From Pteria penguin (lineage: Eukaryota > Mollusca > Bivalvia > Pterioida > Pteriidae), in contig CM068589.1 of assembly GCA_035048485.1 (NCBI GenBank), positions 4,404,501 through 4,468,500 on the forward strand: 64,000 nucleotides of DNA. Direction: 5' to 3'. A program made the translations under genes and the position numbers. Below, piece after piece: positions 11,961 through 22,629 of the stretch. A model generated the notes under the pieces. It saw only the letters and a list, made by a program, of their open reading frames with translations. It made no database searches and was not told the origin of the DNA. Numbering within the stretch: position 1 is the first letter of the stretch; the number at the start of each line of letters is the position of its first letter.

Positions 11961-12446
11961 CGGGCCTTGTCCAAACCTGTTTCAGAGGAGACATGGTCCT
12001 GATCCTCGTCCCCTCTGACTCTTAGTCGGGACTCCTACAGATCTAGGGTCTTAGCTCGCTTTCAGACTGGCAGAGCACGGTTTATCATGTTGATGTATAT
12101 ATTTTTATACCGCTATATGTTTTACAATACCTTGCGTGTTTATATTTTTATGACCTCATAATATGCGATACCTGTTGACCCTTGTTCTTTAAATGGAGGA
12201 TTATTTATAAATTTGATTGTTCTGCTGTTACGGTGAGTGGGAAGGTGGGCCCGTAAACCCGTCAACCACACCATTTGTTTGGCTTTTGTCAAATTAAATG
12301 ACCGTCCTAAGTCGGTATCGTAATTGCACTACAATCAAATATTTTTGTAATGTGTTATATGTTCTAGTATATTATTTATATTCATGTATTGTATAGCTCC
12401 ATGGTGACTTCTGCCACATAACTGAACCAGTAACTCCTCTTTTTTC
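10975..12446 (+). mobile_element. Penelope-like element copy (A-type): RT plus 3' tail
   Basis: A 5'-truncated copy with the palm and thumb parts of the RT followed by about 490 bp of untranslated 3' region. The 3' end is GTAACTCCTCTTTTTT. Landmarks of the tail are GTGGGAAGGTGGGCCCGTAAA, CGTCCTAAGTCGGTATCG and AGCTCCATGGTGACTTCTG, all found again in the other A-type copies. It abuts directly, through a T-run, a second copy of subfamily D. Confidence 0.8.
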
Positions 12447-12454
12447 TTTTTTTT

Positions 12455-13214
12455 TTTTTCTTTTTCAACAATATGTATCCAGCGGATTTCAATTTCTACG
12501 GTGATCTAGTGTACAAACTAAGGAGGGTTAAAGGTTCAGATAATTTCATACCAGCGGTTTCTAAAATTATCAAACGACAACGACAGTATGACCCCGAGAT
12601 CATCGCTAAGACCGCATTTCTTGTATTGGGTCCATCTAGAGCTTGAGCGTTGCACATTGACTAACAGGGCGATGGGTACTCTATGACAGGCGTTGTCCAA
12701 ACCCTTTCAGAGGAGACAAGGTCCTAGTAATCGTTTCCTCTGACTGTTAGTCGGGACTCCTATTGATCAATGATCTGAGCTCGCTTACAGACGGAAAGAT
12801 CACGATTTACTTATGTTGTGTCGCCTTACATATTTTTGATTGCAACATTATTCTTTAAACTTTTCGGGTGTAATAAAATGTTTATGACCTCTCTTCTTGA
12901 GAAAACTTTTGATCCTTGTTCTCTCTATAGAGGATTGTTTATAATTTTTTTAATGTGTATCCTTTGATTGTGCTGCTAGTGCGGTAAATGGGAAGGTGGG
13001 CGCCCGTAAACCGGTTAACATCACCAATTAAGTGACGTTTGTTACTTCAATTGACCGTCCTAAGTCGGTACCGTAACCGCAGCACAATCGAATATTTTTG
13101 TAATGTTTTTCCGTGTATTTTCCGCTATTATCATATTATCATGTTTGTAGTGCATGTCCTTGGTGATTTGTGTCATACAGCTTTGTCAAATGTCTTCTGT
13201 TTTTTCTTTTAGAC
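12455..13214 (+). mobile_element. Penelope-like element 3' end (subfamily D)
   Basis: The block starts at FYGDLVYKLRRVKGSDNFI, the RT C-terminus, with a stop after LGPSRA where the other copies run on. A 3' tail follows that is diverged from A-type but keeps the GGAAGGTGGGC, CCGTAAACCGGTTAAC and CGTCCTAAGTCGGTACCG landmarks. It ends near CTTCTGTTTTTTCTTTTAGAC. A second D copy lies inverted at 18930-19565. Confidence 0.75.
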
Positions 13215-13634
13215 TCGACTGATATCGATAATAGTGTGTAAATTTGCATATCCGGGGGTCGTTATCTTTACTCACATGACTTTTCTCATATATTTATACG
13301 TTTGATTTCAAAACGTTTAGGCCTTGTGCATCATTCACGAGACATGAGTTTTCCAGATGCACCTATGATACACCAAAGTAATACACTATATAAGCTCTGA
13401 AATGTATTATTTATTGATATTTTGAATATTGTCATACAACGTCGTATTTGACTTTGGTTCAAGTTTAGATTTGTCGATCTTGTGATTCGAAAAGGCATTT
13501 TCCTCACCTGAATGAAAAAAGTCGTCCCATACATACAACTTTAACAAAAATAAAGACTTTTAAAACATCACTAAAATATTCAATTGTTATGCAGTTGTGG
13601 TATCCATATTTATTAAAGATAAGTTTTATTTACG

Positions 13635-13950
13635 TTTCTATACAATTCCTATGTGAGCACATGATGCCAATGTGATTATGTCTTTCCCTACATATCGATT
13701 CAATAACTTTGTTGTTCAATTTATGTTTCAAATAGGAATAACAAATTTAGAGGGTCTGAAATATCAAAACAAAGAACAGAAACACATTCAAACCTCCCCT
13801 TTTTTTTCAAATTCAAGTCCTAATAGAACATATTCCTTTGCTCATTTTAAACATTACACTGTGCAGTAGCACAAGGTCTATAACATATCTGATAATAGTA
13901 AAGTTAATAGGAGAGCAATGGGCCGGATAAAAATGTGTTAAAAGGACGGG
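13635..13950 (+). repeat. Direct repeat R3, left copy
   Basis: It is repeated, about 85-90% identical by eye, at 14935-15245 in the same orientation. Shared blocks include TCGATTCAATAACTTTGTTG and GAGAGCAATGGGCCGGATAA. The two copies flank the partial inverted-repeat element at 13995-14932. Confidence 0.75.
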
Positions 13951-14527
13951 AGGCAGTATGAGGTGTCGTGAAGTTACACAAATAAAACATTGTAAAATAC
14001 AGATGGGTGCAGTTCTAATATAACAAGCACGTTAACGCGAAAAAGAGGTCACGAGGACTGCTTTAGCACACGCGTTAAGACTGCTCGACCGGAAACGCGT
14101 GCGCTCCTCGCATTAACGTGGGAAGAAATTCGCGTTAACGCGTTTTATTCGCGCGTGCACCCGATCTAGTCGCAAGATCACATTCCTACATTTGTAATTC
14201 CCTATACAGTGGAACGGATGGAGAAAATAAAATGGATCTAATTACATTACGGCAAATTTCGCCATATATACGTGTGTTAAATATAATGTTAAAATGACCA
14301 CTTGCATTAAGAGTTTCATATGTAATATAACAATGGAAATTACCCCGTAGACATGCAATAAAATATCTATGTAATCTTCGTCAGCTTATACTATAAATCT
14401 AGGATAATTACATTCTAATTTTATTTTATGTATTTGTTCAGAATTAAATAATTTATGTATTTCTTTTTTATTTGTTTATTTATTTATAATTCTTTATATC
14501 TTTCTTTCTAATTTATGTATTTATAGC

Positions 14528-14582
14528 TCCATGGTGACTTCTGCCACATAACTGAGCCGGTAACTCCTCTTTTTTCTTTATT
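14528..14582 (+). mobile_element. Solo Penelope-like 3' tail, ~50 bp, nested
   Basis: AGCTCCATGGTGACTTCTG followed by GAGCCGGTAACTCCTC and a T-run is identical to the very end of the A-type tails. It interrupts the TIR element. The corresponding site in the sister copy (rc near 31040-31080) has no such sequence, so an empty-site comparison is available within the window. Confidence 0.7.
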
Positions 14583-14654
14583 ATTATTTTTTTAATTTAG
14601 CTATTTTTTATAATATATGACTATCATAATTATCATTATTATTATTTTTATTCA

Positions 14655-14664
14655 TTTTATTATA

Positions 14665-14723
<59 letters not shown>

Positions 14724-14724
14724 C
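14655..14724 (+). repeat. (TTA)n microsatellite
   Basis: About 23 tandem TTA units, followed by (TCA)4. The same repeat, inverted, lies at the equivalent place in the sister TIR element (30903-30965). Confidence 0.95.
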
Positions 14725-14934
14725 ATCATCATCCTAAGAATAAATTTCATTACTTTGAATGTTAAAATTGTGTTCAATATTTTTTAAATTCACCCTTTAA
14801 CTCGTAAGGGTTTTATTTAATTCTAAATATTTACTTACATGTACACAGTAATATGTTTTTATATTTAAATGTACAATGTATATATCGATTCTCCTTTAAA
14901 TCCTTCTCTATGTATATGTTAATTTTGATTTAAG

Positions 14935-15245
14935 TATACATTCCTATGTGAGCAGATGATGCCGAAGTGATAATGCCTTTCCTTACATGTCGATTCAATA
15001 ACTTTGTTGTTCAAAATATGTTTCAAATAGGAATAACAAATTTACAGCATCTGATATACTAAAACAAAGAACAAAAACACATTCAAACCTCCCTTTTTCA
15101 ATTTCGAGTCCTAATAGAATAAATTACTATGCTTACTGTAAACAGTACACTGTATTGTAGAACAAGGTGTATAACATATCTGGTAATAGTAAAGTTAATT
15201 GGAGAGCAATGGGCCGGATAAAACTTTGTAAAAACGATGTGAGGG
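14935..15245 (+). repeat. Direct repeat R3, right copy
   Basis: See 13635-13950. This copy is immediately followed by a GT microsatellite. Confidence 0.75.
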
Positions 15246-15290
15246 AGTCTGAACGAGTATAAGACGAGGGCCTCAGATGGTCTACGGCAA

Positions 15291-15291
<1 letters not shown>

Positions 15292-15352
<61 letters not shown>
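15292..15352 (+). repeat. (GT)n microsatellite
   Basis: About 30 uninterrupted GT units. Shorter CT and GT runs follow at 15435-15465. Confidence 0.97.
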
Positions 15353-15354
<2 letters not shown>

Positions 15355-15837
15355 TTATGTATGTGTGTGTAATAAATGCTAGAAGTAATTAAGTAATTTG
15401 TATGGGCTATCTTTTATCGTCCCGTATATATAAAACTCTCTCTCTCCCTCTGTGTGTGTGTGTGTATGTAGTAATCTGGTGCTTAGCAATGTGTGGAAAA
15501 CGTTATAAGATAATTTAGTATTTATATCCCGTCGTTGGCCCCATGTTTCTAATCATTGTGCAGTTTTTTGTATTTATATTGCAATGTAGTGTCTACATTT
15601 AATAGGATTGTAAGATAATAATAACATTTAGATTAAAGAATGTGCACAATTTGACAGAATACAATACCAAGTAAGTGTTTGATTTTTTTTTTTTTTTGCC
15701 TATCTAATGACAGAATAATCATAAGTCCGTAAAAGGGTCCCAAATGGGCTTTAATTGTTCACCTTATACATAGAAAACATTGCACAATGATATTGAACAA
15801 TGACCATTATTCTTTATTTTCTTTTAAACTTGTAGTG

Positions 15838-16815
15838 TTGGGAGGTAAGGTTTTTTTGTAGTGTTTGGAGGTAAGGTTTTTCAACAAATTGTCGGCATTC
15901 CAATGGGCACTAACTGTGCTCCGCTTCTGGCTGACATATTCCTTTACTCATACGAATCTGAATTCATTCAGTCTTTGCTTTCGCAAGGAAAGAAATTGGC
16001 TCTTGGCTGCAATTTTACTTACAGATATATAGATGACTTGCTTTCAATTAATTATCCTTCATTCGCGGATTACCTTAGCATCATCTATCCAAGTGAACTG
16101 GAGGTCAAAGAAACCACAGAAAGTAGTAATTCTACTTCGTATTTAGATATTATGTTGTCTTTCGACATTAATGGTCAATTGAACACCTCACTCTATGACA
16201 AACGTGACGATTTCAATTTCGCTATCACAAACTTTCCTTTCATAAGTAGCAACATTCCATCATCGCCCGCATACGGCGTATTCATATCTCAGTTAATACG
16301 TTATTCCAGAGCATGTTCAAATTACAATGACTTTGTTCTGAGGGCTTGGCAATTTTCTGTTAAGCTGCTCAACCAGGGTTATATATGTGCTAGACTAGCA
16401 ACGTGACTGAGGAAGTTCTACGGTCGTTACGAGACTCTTATTATTCCATATGATATCTCGTTATCCAGATTTTTTTAATGATATTCTGGACTGAGACTGA
16501 TTCCGATCATTTTACACAGATTTGACACCTTCTACACTAGAAGGTTACCTACTTCGACTTCTCCATATATAAATACATATGGAATTTACACGATTTGACT
16601 CTTTCTACTGGGTATATATGACGGGTGATGCTAGCAAGCAGGAGATGCTCACTCTCCCCGGGCACCTGATCTCACTCCATCACAGGGGTTCACATATGCT
16701 CTTCTACTAGACATATTTTGTTATTTTCCTTTTTTATTTATTTTCACTGATTTTGTATGTCCTCTGGTTTCATGATTTTTGGACTTGTGGTTTGGATTTA
16801 TCCATCATCTTAACA
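15838..16815 (+). mobile_element. Penelope-like element copy (B-type), 5'-truncated
   Basis: It carries the RT palm plus a ~340 bp 3' region with GATGCTCACTCTCCCCGGGC and CACAGGGGTTCACATATG. It is nearly identical to the inverted copy at 26047-27050, and the similarity stops near 16815 in a T-rich segment. At the 5' junction about 24 bp around GTAGTGTTTGGAGGTAAGG are duplicated in tandem, as if the start of the insert had been copied twice. Confidence 0.8.
15861..16483 (+). pseudogene. Reverse transcriptase fragment (B-type), one UGA
   Basis: It encodes FGGKVFQQIVGIPMGTNCAP, the intact active-site box RYIDDLLSI, then YDKRDDFNFAITNFPF and SPAYGVFISQLIRYSRA. A TGA at 16404-16406 interrupts the frame exactly where the sister copy has a TCA serine (ARLAT-S-LRKFYGRY). 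Coding sense resumes in frame after the stop until an extra T near 16470. The N-terminal domains are absent, so this copy cannot be autonomous. Confidence 0.8.
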
Positions 16816-17294
16816 TTTTAAAACATGTAAAATTGTAAATGAGGAACATCTTTGCTTAATATCTTCCAAGTTTTCTCAAATTTAATCTAGCAGTAGTGTA
16901 GACAAAGTTAAAAATGTGAAAAATCAATGTATGAAAAATATTTATGAAATGCTTGGTTTTTTGATTTTTGTTTTTTGTTTTTTTTTATTTGCATTGAAAT
17001 ATTTACTCAGTTACCGGATGTGTTCTATGGTAGTGCTTTTACACATAATATCAAATGTCGTTGAAAAATGTGTTGTGTACTTGAGTTGATGAAAGCAGGA
17101 ATTCAAAGTGGGAATTAAAGGAAGGAAAAAGTTGACCGAGCTGCATTAAAGCTCTTTACATCGTAAACAAGTACACAGAGATATCATTTTAACACGATTC
17201 AATGAAGACAGTCATTTGAAGTGATAATAATGGACAACAGGTTTACAGATTTATTGTCCCAGTGGCTGAAACATTGGAACAGTCAAAGCAGAAA
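16816..17294. other. AT-rich spacer, nothing recognised
   Basis: T-runs and closed frames only. No repeat partner was noticed elsewhere in the window. Confidence 0.5.
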
Positions 17295-18830
17295 ACAAAG
17301 AGTTTCCATGTACATTTTATGACACTCCCGATAAAAACATATTAATTTTATAGCTGCCATTATGAAATATAGGAATAAAGAATACGAACGTAACAGGTGT
17401 CAATTTACTATAGCACTAACAACGATGACATTCACGGATCTCTAGAATTCAAAGGTGAGGCCAGTTACCCGTGAGGAGTGAACATCTCCTGAATGGCTAG
17501 TCACACCCGCCGTGAATGCTCTTACATACAGAAGAAACAAATGTAACTCAGCATTATATATGTAAAAGAATGTTAACCAACCCTGTGTAGAAAGTGCCAT
17601 GGCGACATAAGCTCAGGAAATGGTATGATAAACCTTAACCCTTTGCAACGACCTTTTATGAGAGCTCCACACCGCAAATGGAATAAGTGGAAGACTTAAA
17701 TATAAAAAACCAAACAAAAAACAAAAGATAAATAAAGAATTAAGAAAAAAATGAAGAAGGGTTACAGTAATGCATGGAGGTTATTGAACATTAACAGTTT
17801 GTTTGTAAATTTAAAGCACCACTTAGATTTAGAAGGAGTATTTTTATTTGTTTAAAACTTTAAATCAATTTGTCGTGATGAAATGATGTAAAAATCAGCA
17901 TTCCATACATCTTAAAACTGAAAGGTATACGAATTCAGCATAGGGGAAAACAAATCACACAGCACATCAGTGCAATTTACATACCTTTAGAATATAATGT
18001 GGTGTTGGTAATTGAATGCTAAACTGAAGATGGCTTTTACACTTTGGTCTGGCCCCTGTGGAGTAGAAAGCATGTCATCATGTGGAAATATGCACACGTT
18101 TCGTTATGCAATATTTTCTATTTCTAATTGGTAAATTGTATCTTTATTTGCAAATATAGATTTAAAAATTTCAGTTTCAACTGTTATCTCATTTATTAAA
18201 CACTTTCAATGTTTCATAGAGAACTACATAAATGAGGATCACTATGAGTCTATGCGTAAGTATTATCAGGTCTGGATTACTTGTGAACAAAATCTTTTCG
18301 ACTGTAAACTCTTCTGTATTGTTTGTTTTTGTTTCGATCCACGAGAAAGCTACACGTTCTGAGTATTCGAAATGGTCAATTTCATTAATTAAAAAATACC
18401 CACTGAAAATGATAATCTGACATTGAGTTTGAGGTTCTTTAAATCGATTTATGTATTTGTGATTTCGGGAGTGGAGGTAACCAATGTTAAGTAAGGTACA
18501 ATTTATCATATCGAATTATTTTTGGTCTGTATTTCCTCTGGTTGATTAATAAAAACTGAGGTTTGTTGGTTTAGATATATTGAAGGTATATATTCACAAA
18601 ACCTTTGCATTTCCCACCATATCAAATTCCATTCTATCATAGAAAAAAAACAAGGAGAAAGGCTGAGCGTTACTCGAATTTGGAGTAAAGTCATTTACCA
18701 ACAAACTTGGTGAACTTCACGAAGTGTACATATGTTACTGTTTAAAACTAGAAAGTATACATTGGCAGTTATAAGGCAAACTCACTGCATGGCCTGACCT
18801 ATAATTTTACATATAAGTATGCTTCTCTTT
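17295..18830 (+). repeat. Dispersed repeat R1, copy 2 (interrupted)
   Basis: 17295-17500 and 18310-18830 match 3935-4130 and 4160-4730. The 0.8 kb between them has no counterpart in copy 1. Around 17440-17560 the sequence AGGTGAGGCCAG followed by CACACCCGCCGTGAATGC is the reverse complement of a motif found at 33660-33740. A 106-codon open frame on the minus strand (18189-18509) overlaps the conserved part but has no recognisable domain. Confidence 0.65.
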
Positions 18831-18929
18831 TTTAATAGAGAAAAGAGAACAGATCTAACAAAGCTATAGACACAAATCACTAGGGACTTGCACGCAAAAA
18901 AAAAAATGATAATAGTAGAACATACACGG

Positions 18930-19565
18930 AACGACATTACAAAAATATTCGATTGTGCTGCAGTTACGATTCCGACTTAGGACGGTCAATTGAAGTAACA
19001 AACGTCACTCAATTGGTGTGGTTAACCGGTTTACGGGCACCCACCTTCCCACTCACCGCAAAATCAAAGGACACACATCTAAAAATTTATAAATAATCCT
19101 CCATACAGAGAACCATGATCAACAGGTTTCTCAAGGAGAGAGGTCATAAATTTTATTACACACGAAAAAATAATAGAATAATATATTGCTATCAGAAATA
19201 TGTAAGGAGACATCAACATTAGTAAACCGTGTTCTGCCCGTCTGTAATCGAGCTCAGATCCTTGATCAATAGAAGTCCCGACTAACAGTCAGAGGGGACG
19301 AGGATCAGGAACTTGTCTCCTCTGAAAAGGTTTGGACAAGGACCGTCATAAAGTCCCTACCGCCCTGTTCGTTAGCGTGCAACGCTCAAGTAAATGTCTG
19401 TATTGGGTTGTAGAGGGACCAAATACAAGACCTATGGTCTTAGCGATGATCTCGGGGTCATACTGTCGATATCGAAGGCATTTAGTAATTTTAGAACCAT
19501 CGGATATGAAATTATCGGAACCTTTGACCCTCCTTAGTTTGTACACCAGATCACCGTAGAATTTG
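18930..19565 (-). mobile_element. Penelope-like element 3' end (subfamily D), inverted
   Basis: Reading on the minus strand it begins YKLRRVKGSDNFISDGSKI and runs through AKTIGLVFGPSTTQYRHLLE to CTLTNRAVGTL, the RT C-terminus. The D-type tail with CGACTTAGGACGGTC (inverse) and GGTTTACGGGCACCCACCTT follows. It is the counterpart of 12455-13214 but with a longer intact C-terminus. A 44 bp A-type scrap with the opposite orientation (19564-19607) abuts it. Confidence 0.75.
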
Positions 19566-19607
19566 CAGACTTTTAATTCAGCGTTGCACGATGACTAACA
19601 GGGCGGT
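19564..19607 (+). mobile_element. 44 bp scrap of A-type RT C-terminus
   Basis: GCAGACTTTTAATTCAGCG then TTGCACGATGACTAACAGGG matches the same place in the A-type copies (TGCAGACTTTTACTTGAACG in 21356) with a few changes. It is too short to define an insertion. Confidence 0.55.
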
Positions 19608-19639
19608 TATCCGGTTATCATCTCATTCCTCAGAACATT

Positions 19640-20700
19640 TGCATGGTGGGGCATGATTCAGACCAACTGTTTCAGCTATACAGACAGGTTTGAAAATTGG
19701 GGAGGCTCATAATGACAAGTTGGAGTCAAAGTTTGGTATGCTTGACAGGCGGCTGGAATTTGCCCCATCATCCAACTATCATAATGTGGGTTCCCTCATC
19801 AAGGCAAAAACTGACAGACCACATCTCTGGATTAAAGAACAGAAATCAGAACTAAGGGAGGCTGCAGTTTCAATAACAAAGGTGGAGGGGGCTAAGGAAC
19901 AGAAATTGGCAGGGACACGCCTTTCACAATTAAGTTCATTATATCAAATAAAGTATGCTCGAACAGAGGAAAAAGTTAAACGAAGGAAACTACTACGACA
20001 GAAGAGAGAAGAGAATAAAATGCAAAATATAAACAAATAAGGAATATGCAAAGCAGCGAATGCTGTTGAGGGTATGTTAAGGGAATTAAAAGGACAAAGT
20101 GCAAAAATCAGTGCAGTAAAATTTCAAATGAATTACTTAACTGAAAAATTAAGATATTTCTATGGACTTCATCGAATTTTCAGAAAATGGTAAGCCTTTA
20201 CCATTCAGTGATCTTCAAAGAAACTATTTAAAGATACTGGAATATGTTCCTCAACATATCCTGGACAGCATTCATGAAAGATGTAGCAACGATTCTAATG
20301 AGTCAGCTGATTCAGAACACTCTCACTCTTCAAATGATGAAAGTGACTCAGAAATTCCACTCATAAAAAGGCAAAAACTTCTGATTTTCCACCAAAGTTT
20401 AAACAAATTGGACAGTTGTCTGCGGTTTTCTTTGAATATTCTTGGTATCCAGGCGAGATATGTCGTATCATTAATAGTGGATAGGCTGTATTAAGCTTTC
20501 TGCACTTTACATGCTCTTCCTCTAAAATTTTCAAATGGCCAGTAAAGCCTAAGTATGAGGTTGACAACGGTTTCTTTTAAACTTGCACCCCCCCCCCCCC
20601 CCCCCCCCCCCCATTTTGCCAGAGGGTCTTGGTATATTTTTCTGCTTTGATGACCATGCAAACATTGAATATTTCTTTTCAGATATAAAGAAATGAACAT
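19640..20700 (+). pseudogene. Decayed multicopy ORF of unknown family
   Basis: Two plus-strand open blocks lie end to end in different frames. The first (19690-20040) contains KLESKFGMLDRRLEFAPSSN, RPHLWIKEQKSELREAAVSI and a long basic, coiled-coil-like tail. The second (20162-20494) has FIEFSENGKPLPFSDLQRNY and a Ser/Asp-rich acidic stretch. A further frame then gives FFEYSWYPGEICRI and KWPVKPKYEVDNGF, resembling the small Tudor-like WYPG module seen at the C-terminus of transposon-associated proteins of cnidarians and molluscs (from memory of the pattern). At least two frame changes, a TAA and a poly-C insertion (about 20588-20612) break it. No promoter or introns were identified. It is probably a retrocopy or transposon remnant. 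Confidence 0.45.
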
Positions 20701-21345
20701 GTTATGAAATGATCAAATTTAGAATTAAGAAATAAAGAAGTCAATATTGAATACATATCTTCTACTTTATAAGTTCCAGACTGAATGTGCACCAATTGTT
20801 TTCTTCTATCTAGGACCAGGGAAAGGTTGAGTTCTTTGTACATTCTGAGTTCTGCTGTCTTTATGTTTCCTGTATTTAGCAAAGTGATTTGTATGATCAC
20901 TTTGTCCGGCGTCAGTCTGTCTGTCTCTCCGGTAGTCATACACTTCTGGTAGTCACACTTTACTGGTAGTCTCACTTTACTGGTAGTCACACCGGTAGTC
21001 TCATTGTACTATTATGTATGTTCCTCGAACACTCTAGTTCAGTCTTCAAAATGACAAATTCAGGCTGCTTTTGTGGCAAAAATTCTTACTGATTTCAGAA
21101 CATTTTATCTGTAAAATGAATTGATACAGAAGTACAGAAATGGGTGTTTTGTACCATATTTGATGTAGAAATTTAGTGGATGAATGCTGAGTTCTTCATA
21201 GATTTTAAGAATTATCGGTCTTTGAAATGACACATCAGACCGTTTTTGGTGCAATTATTGGCTAAATTGCCAATTTCAAAACATGTTATTTGTAAAACAA
21301 GCCAATACAGAAGAGTGAAAATGTGTTTATTGTATGATTTCCCCT
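20701..21345. other. Intergenic with a short degenerate tandem repeat
   Basis: Between 20930 and 21000 the words CTGGTAGTCACACTTTA and CCGGTAGTC recur four to five times with 16-21 bp spacing. The two segments 21030-21150 and 21200-21330 resemble each other loosely (both contain CAGAAGAG/TACAGAAATG-type words after a TGTAAAA motif). No gene is seen. Confidence 0.4.
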
Positions 21346-21920
21346 CTACAGCCTTATGCAGACTTTTACTTGAACGTTGCACGCTGACTAACAGGGCGGT
21401 GGGGACTATATGACGGGCCTTGTCCAAACCTCTTTCAGATGAGACATGGTCCTGAACCTCGTCCCCTCTGACTGTTAGTCGGGACTCCTACAGATCTAGG
21501 GTCTTAGCTCGCTTTCAGACTGGCAGAGCACGGTTTATCATGTTGATGTCGCATATATTTTTATACCATAATGTTTTTTACAATACCTTACGTGTTTATA
21601 TTTTTATGACCCCTCAATATGCGATGCCTGTTGACCCTTGTTCTTTACATGGAGGATTATTTATAAATTTTTAAATGTACGTCTTTTGATTGTTCTGCTG
21701 TTACGGTGAGTGGGAAGGTGGGCCCGTAAACCGGTTAACCACACCATTTGTTTGGCTTTTGTCAAATTAAATGACCGTCCTAAGTCGGTATCGTAATTGC
21801 ACTACAATCAAATATTTTTGTAATGTGTTAAATGTTCTATTATATTATTTATATTCATGTATTGTATAGCTCCATGGTGACTTCTGCCACATAACTGAGC
21901 CGGTAACTCCTCTTTTTTCT
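21346..21920 (+). mobile_element. Penelope-like A-type 3' end, copy 1 of a tandem pair
   Basis: It starts within the last 30 codons of the RT (LMQTFT/TLTNRAVGTI segment) and continues through the whole A-type tail to GTAACTCCTCTTTTTT. It is strongly 5'-truncated and has about 35 bp of spacer before the next copy. Confidence 0.85.
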
Positions 21921-21952
21921 CTGTTACATAAATAAGGGATTTATGGCGCATA

Positions 21953-22629
21953 TAACGTTATTTCATCATATAATTAAATAGTCAAACGTCTTCTAAATAG
22001 AAAATATGACATTGAGATCATCAAAAAGACTATAGGTCTTGTATTTGGCCCCTCTACAACCTTATGCAGACTTTCACTTGAACGGTGCACGCTGACTAAC
22101 AGGGCGGTGGGGACTATATGACGGGCGTTGTCCAAACCTCTTTCAGAGGAGACATGGTCCTGATTCTCGTCCCTTCTGACTGTTAGTCGGGACTCCTACA
22201 GATCTAGGGTCTTAGCTCGCTTTCAGACTGGCAGAGCACGGTTTATCATGTTGATGTCGCATATATTTTAATATCATTATGTGTTTTACAATACCTTACG
22301 TGTTTAGATTTTTATGACCCCTCAATATGCGATACCTGTTGACCCTTGTTCTTTACATGGAGGATTATTTATAAATTTTTAAATGTACGTCCTTTGATTG
22401 TTCTGCTGTTACGGTGAGTGGGAAGGTGGGCCCGTAAACCGGTTAACCACACCATTTGTTTGGCTTTTGTCAAATTAAATGACCGTCCTAAGTCGGTATC
22501 GTAATTGCACTACAATCAAATATTTTTGTAATGTGTTATATGTGCTAGTATATTATTGATATTCATGTATTGTATAGCTCCATGGTGACTTCTGCCACAT
22601 AACTGAGCCAGTAACTCCTCTTTTTTCTT
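21953..22629 (+). mobile_element. Penelope-like A-type 3' end, copy 2 of a tandem pair
   Basis: It begins about 100 bp further 5' within the RT C-terminus than copy 1 and ends at the same base, CTCCTCTTTTTT. Same orientation, same 3' end and different 5' starts fit two separate 5'-truncated insertions, or a head-to-tail array as known for Penelope-like elements. Confidence 0.85.

Larger units (their letters stand above)
13995..14932 (-). mobile_element. Partial copy of ~1 kb TIR element rich in CGCGTTAACGCG
   Basis: This is the reverse complement of most of 30475-31454. It shares the end ACAGATGGGTGCAGT, the GC-rich sub-terminal part with repeated CGCGTTAACG and AACGCGT motifs, and an internal trinucleotide microsatellite. 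It lacks the other GC-rich terminus (about 220 bp), so it is truncated. The 3' tail of a Penelope-like element is inserted in it. Confidence 0.75.

Noticed and set aside
12290..12340. SECIS element in the A-type 3' tail
   Set aside because: ATGA followed 11 bases later by AA is present, but the required GA on the 3' side of the quartet is missing and D-type copies have TTGA, so the core is not supported by eye.
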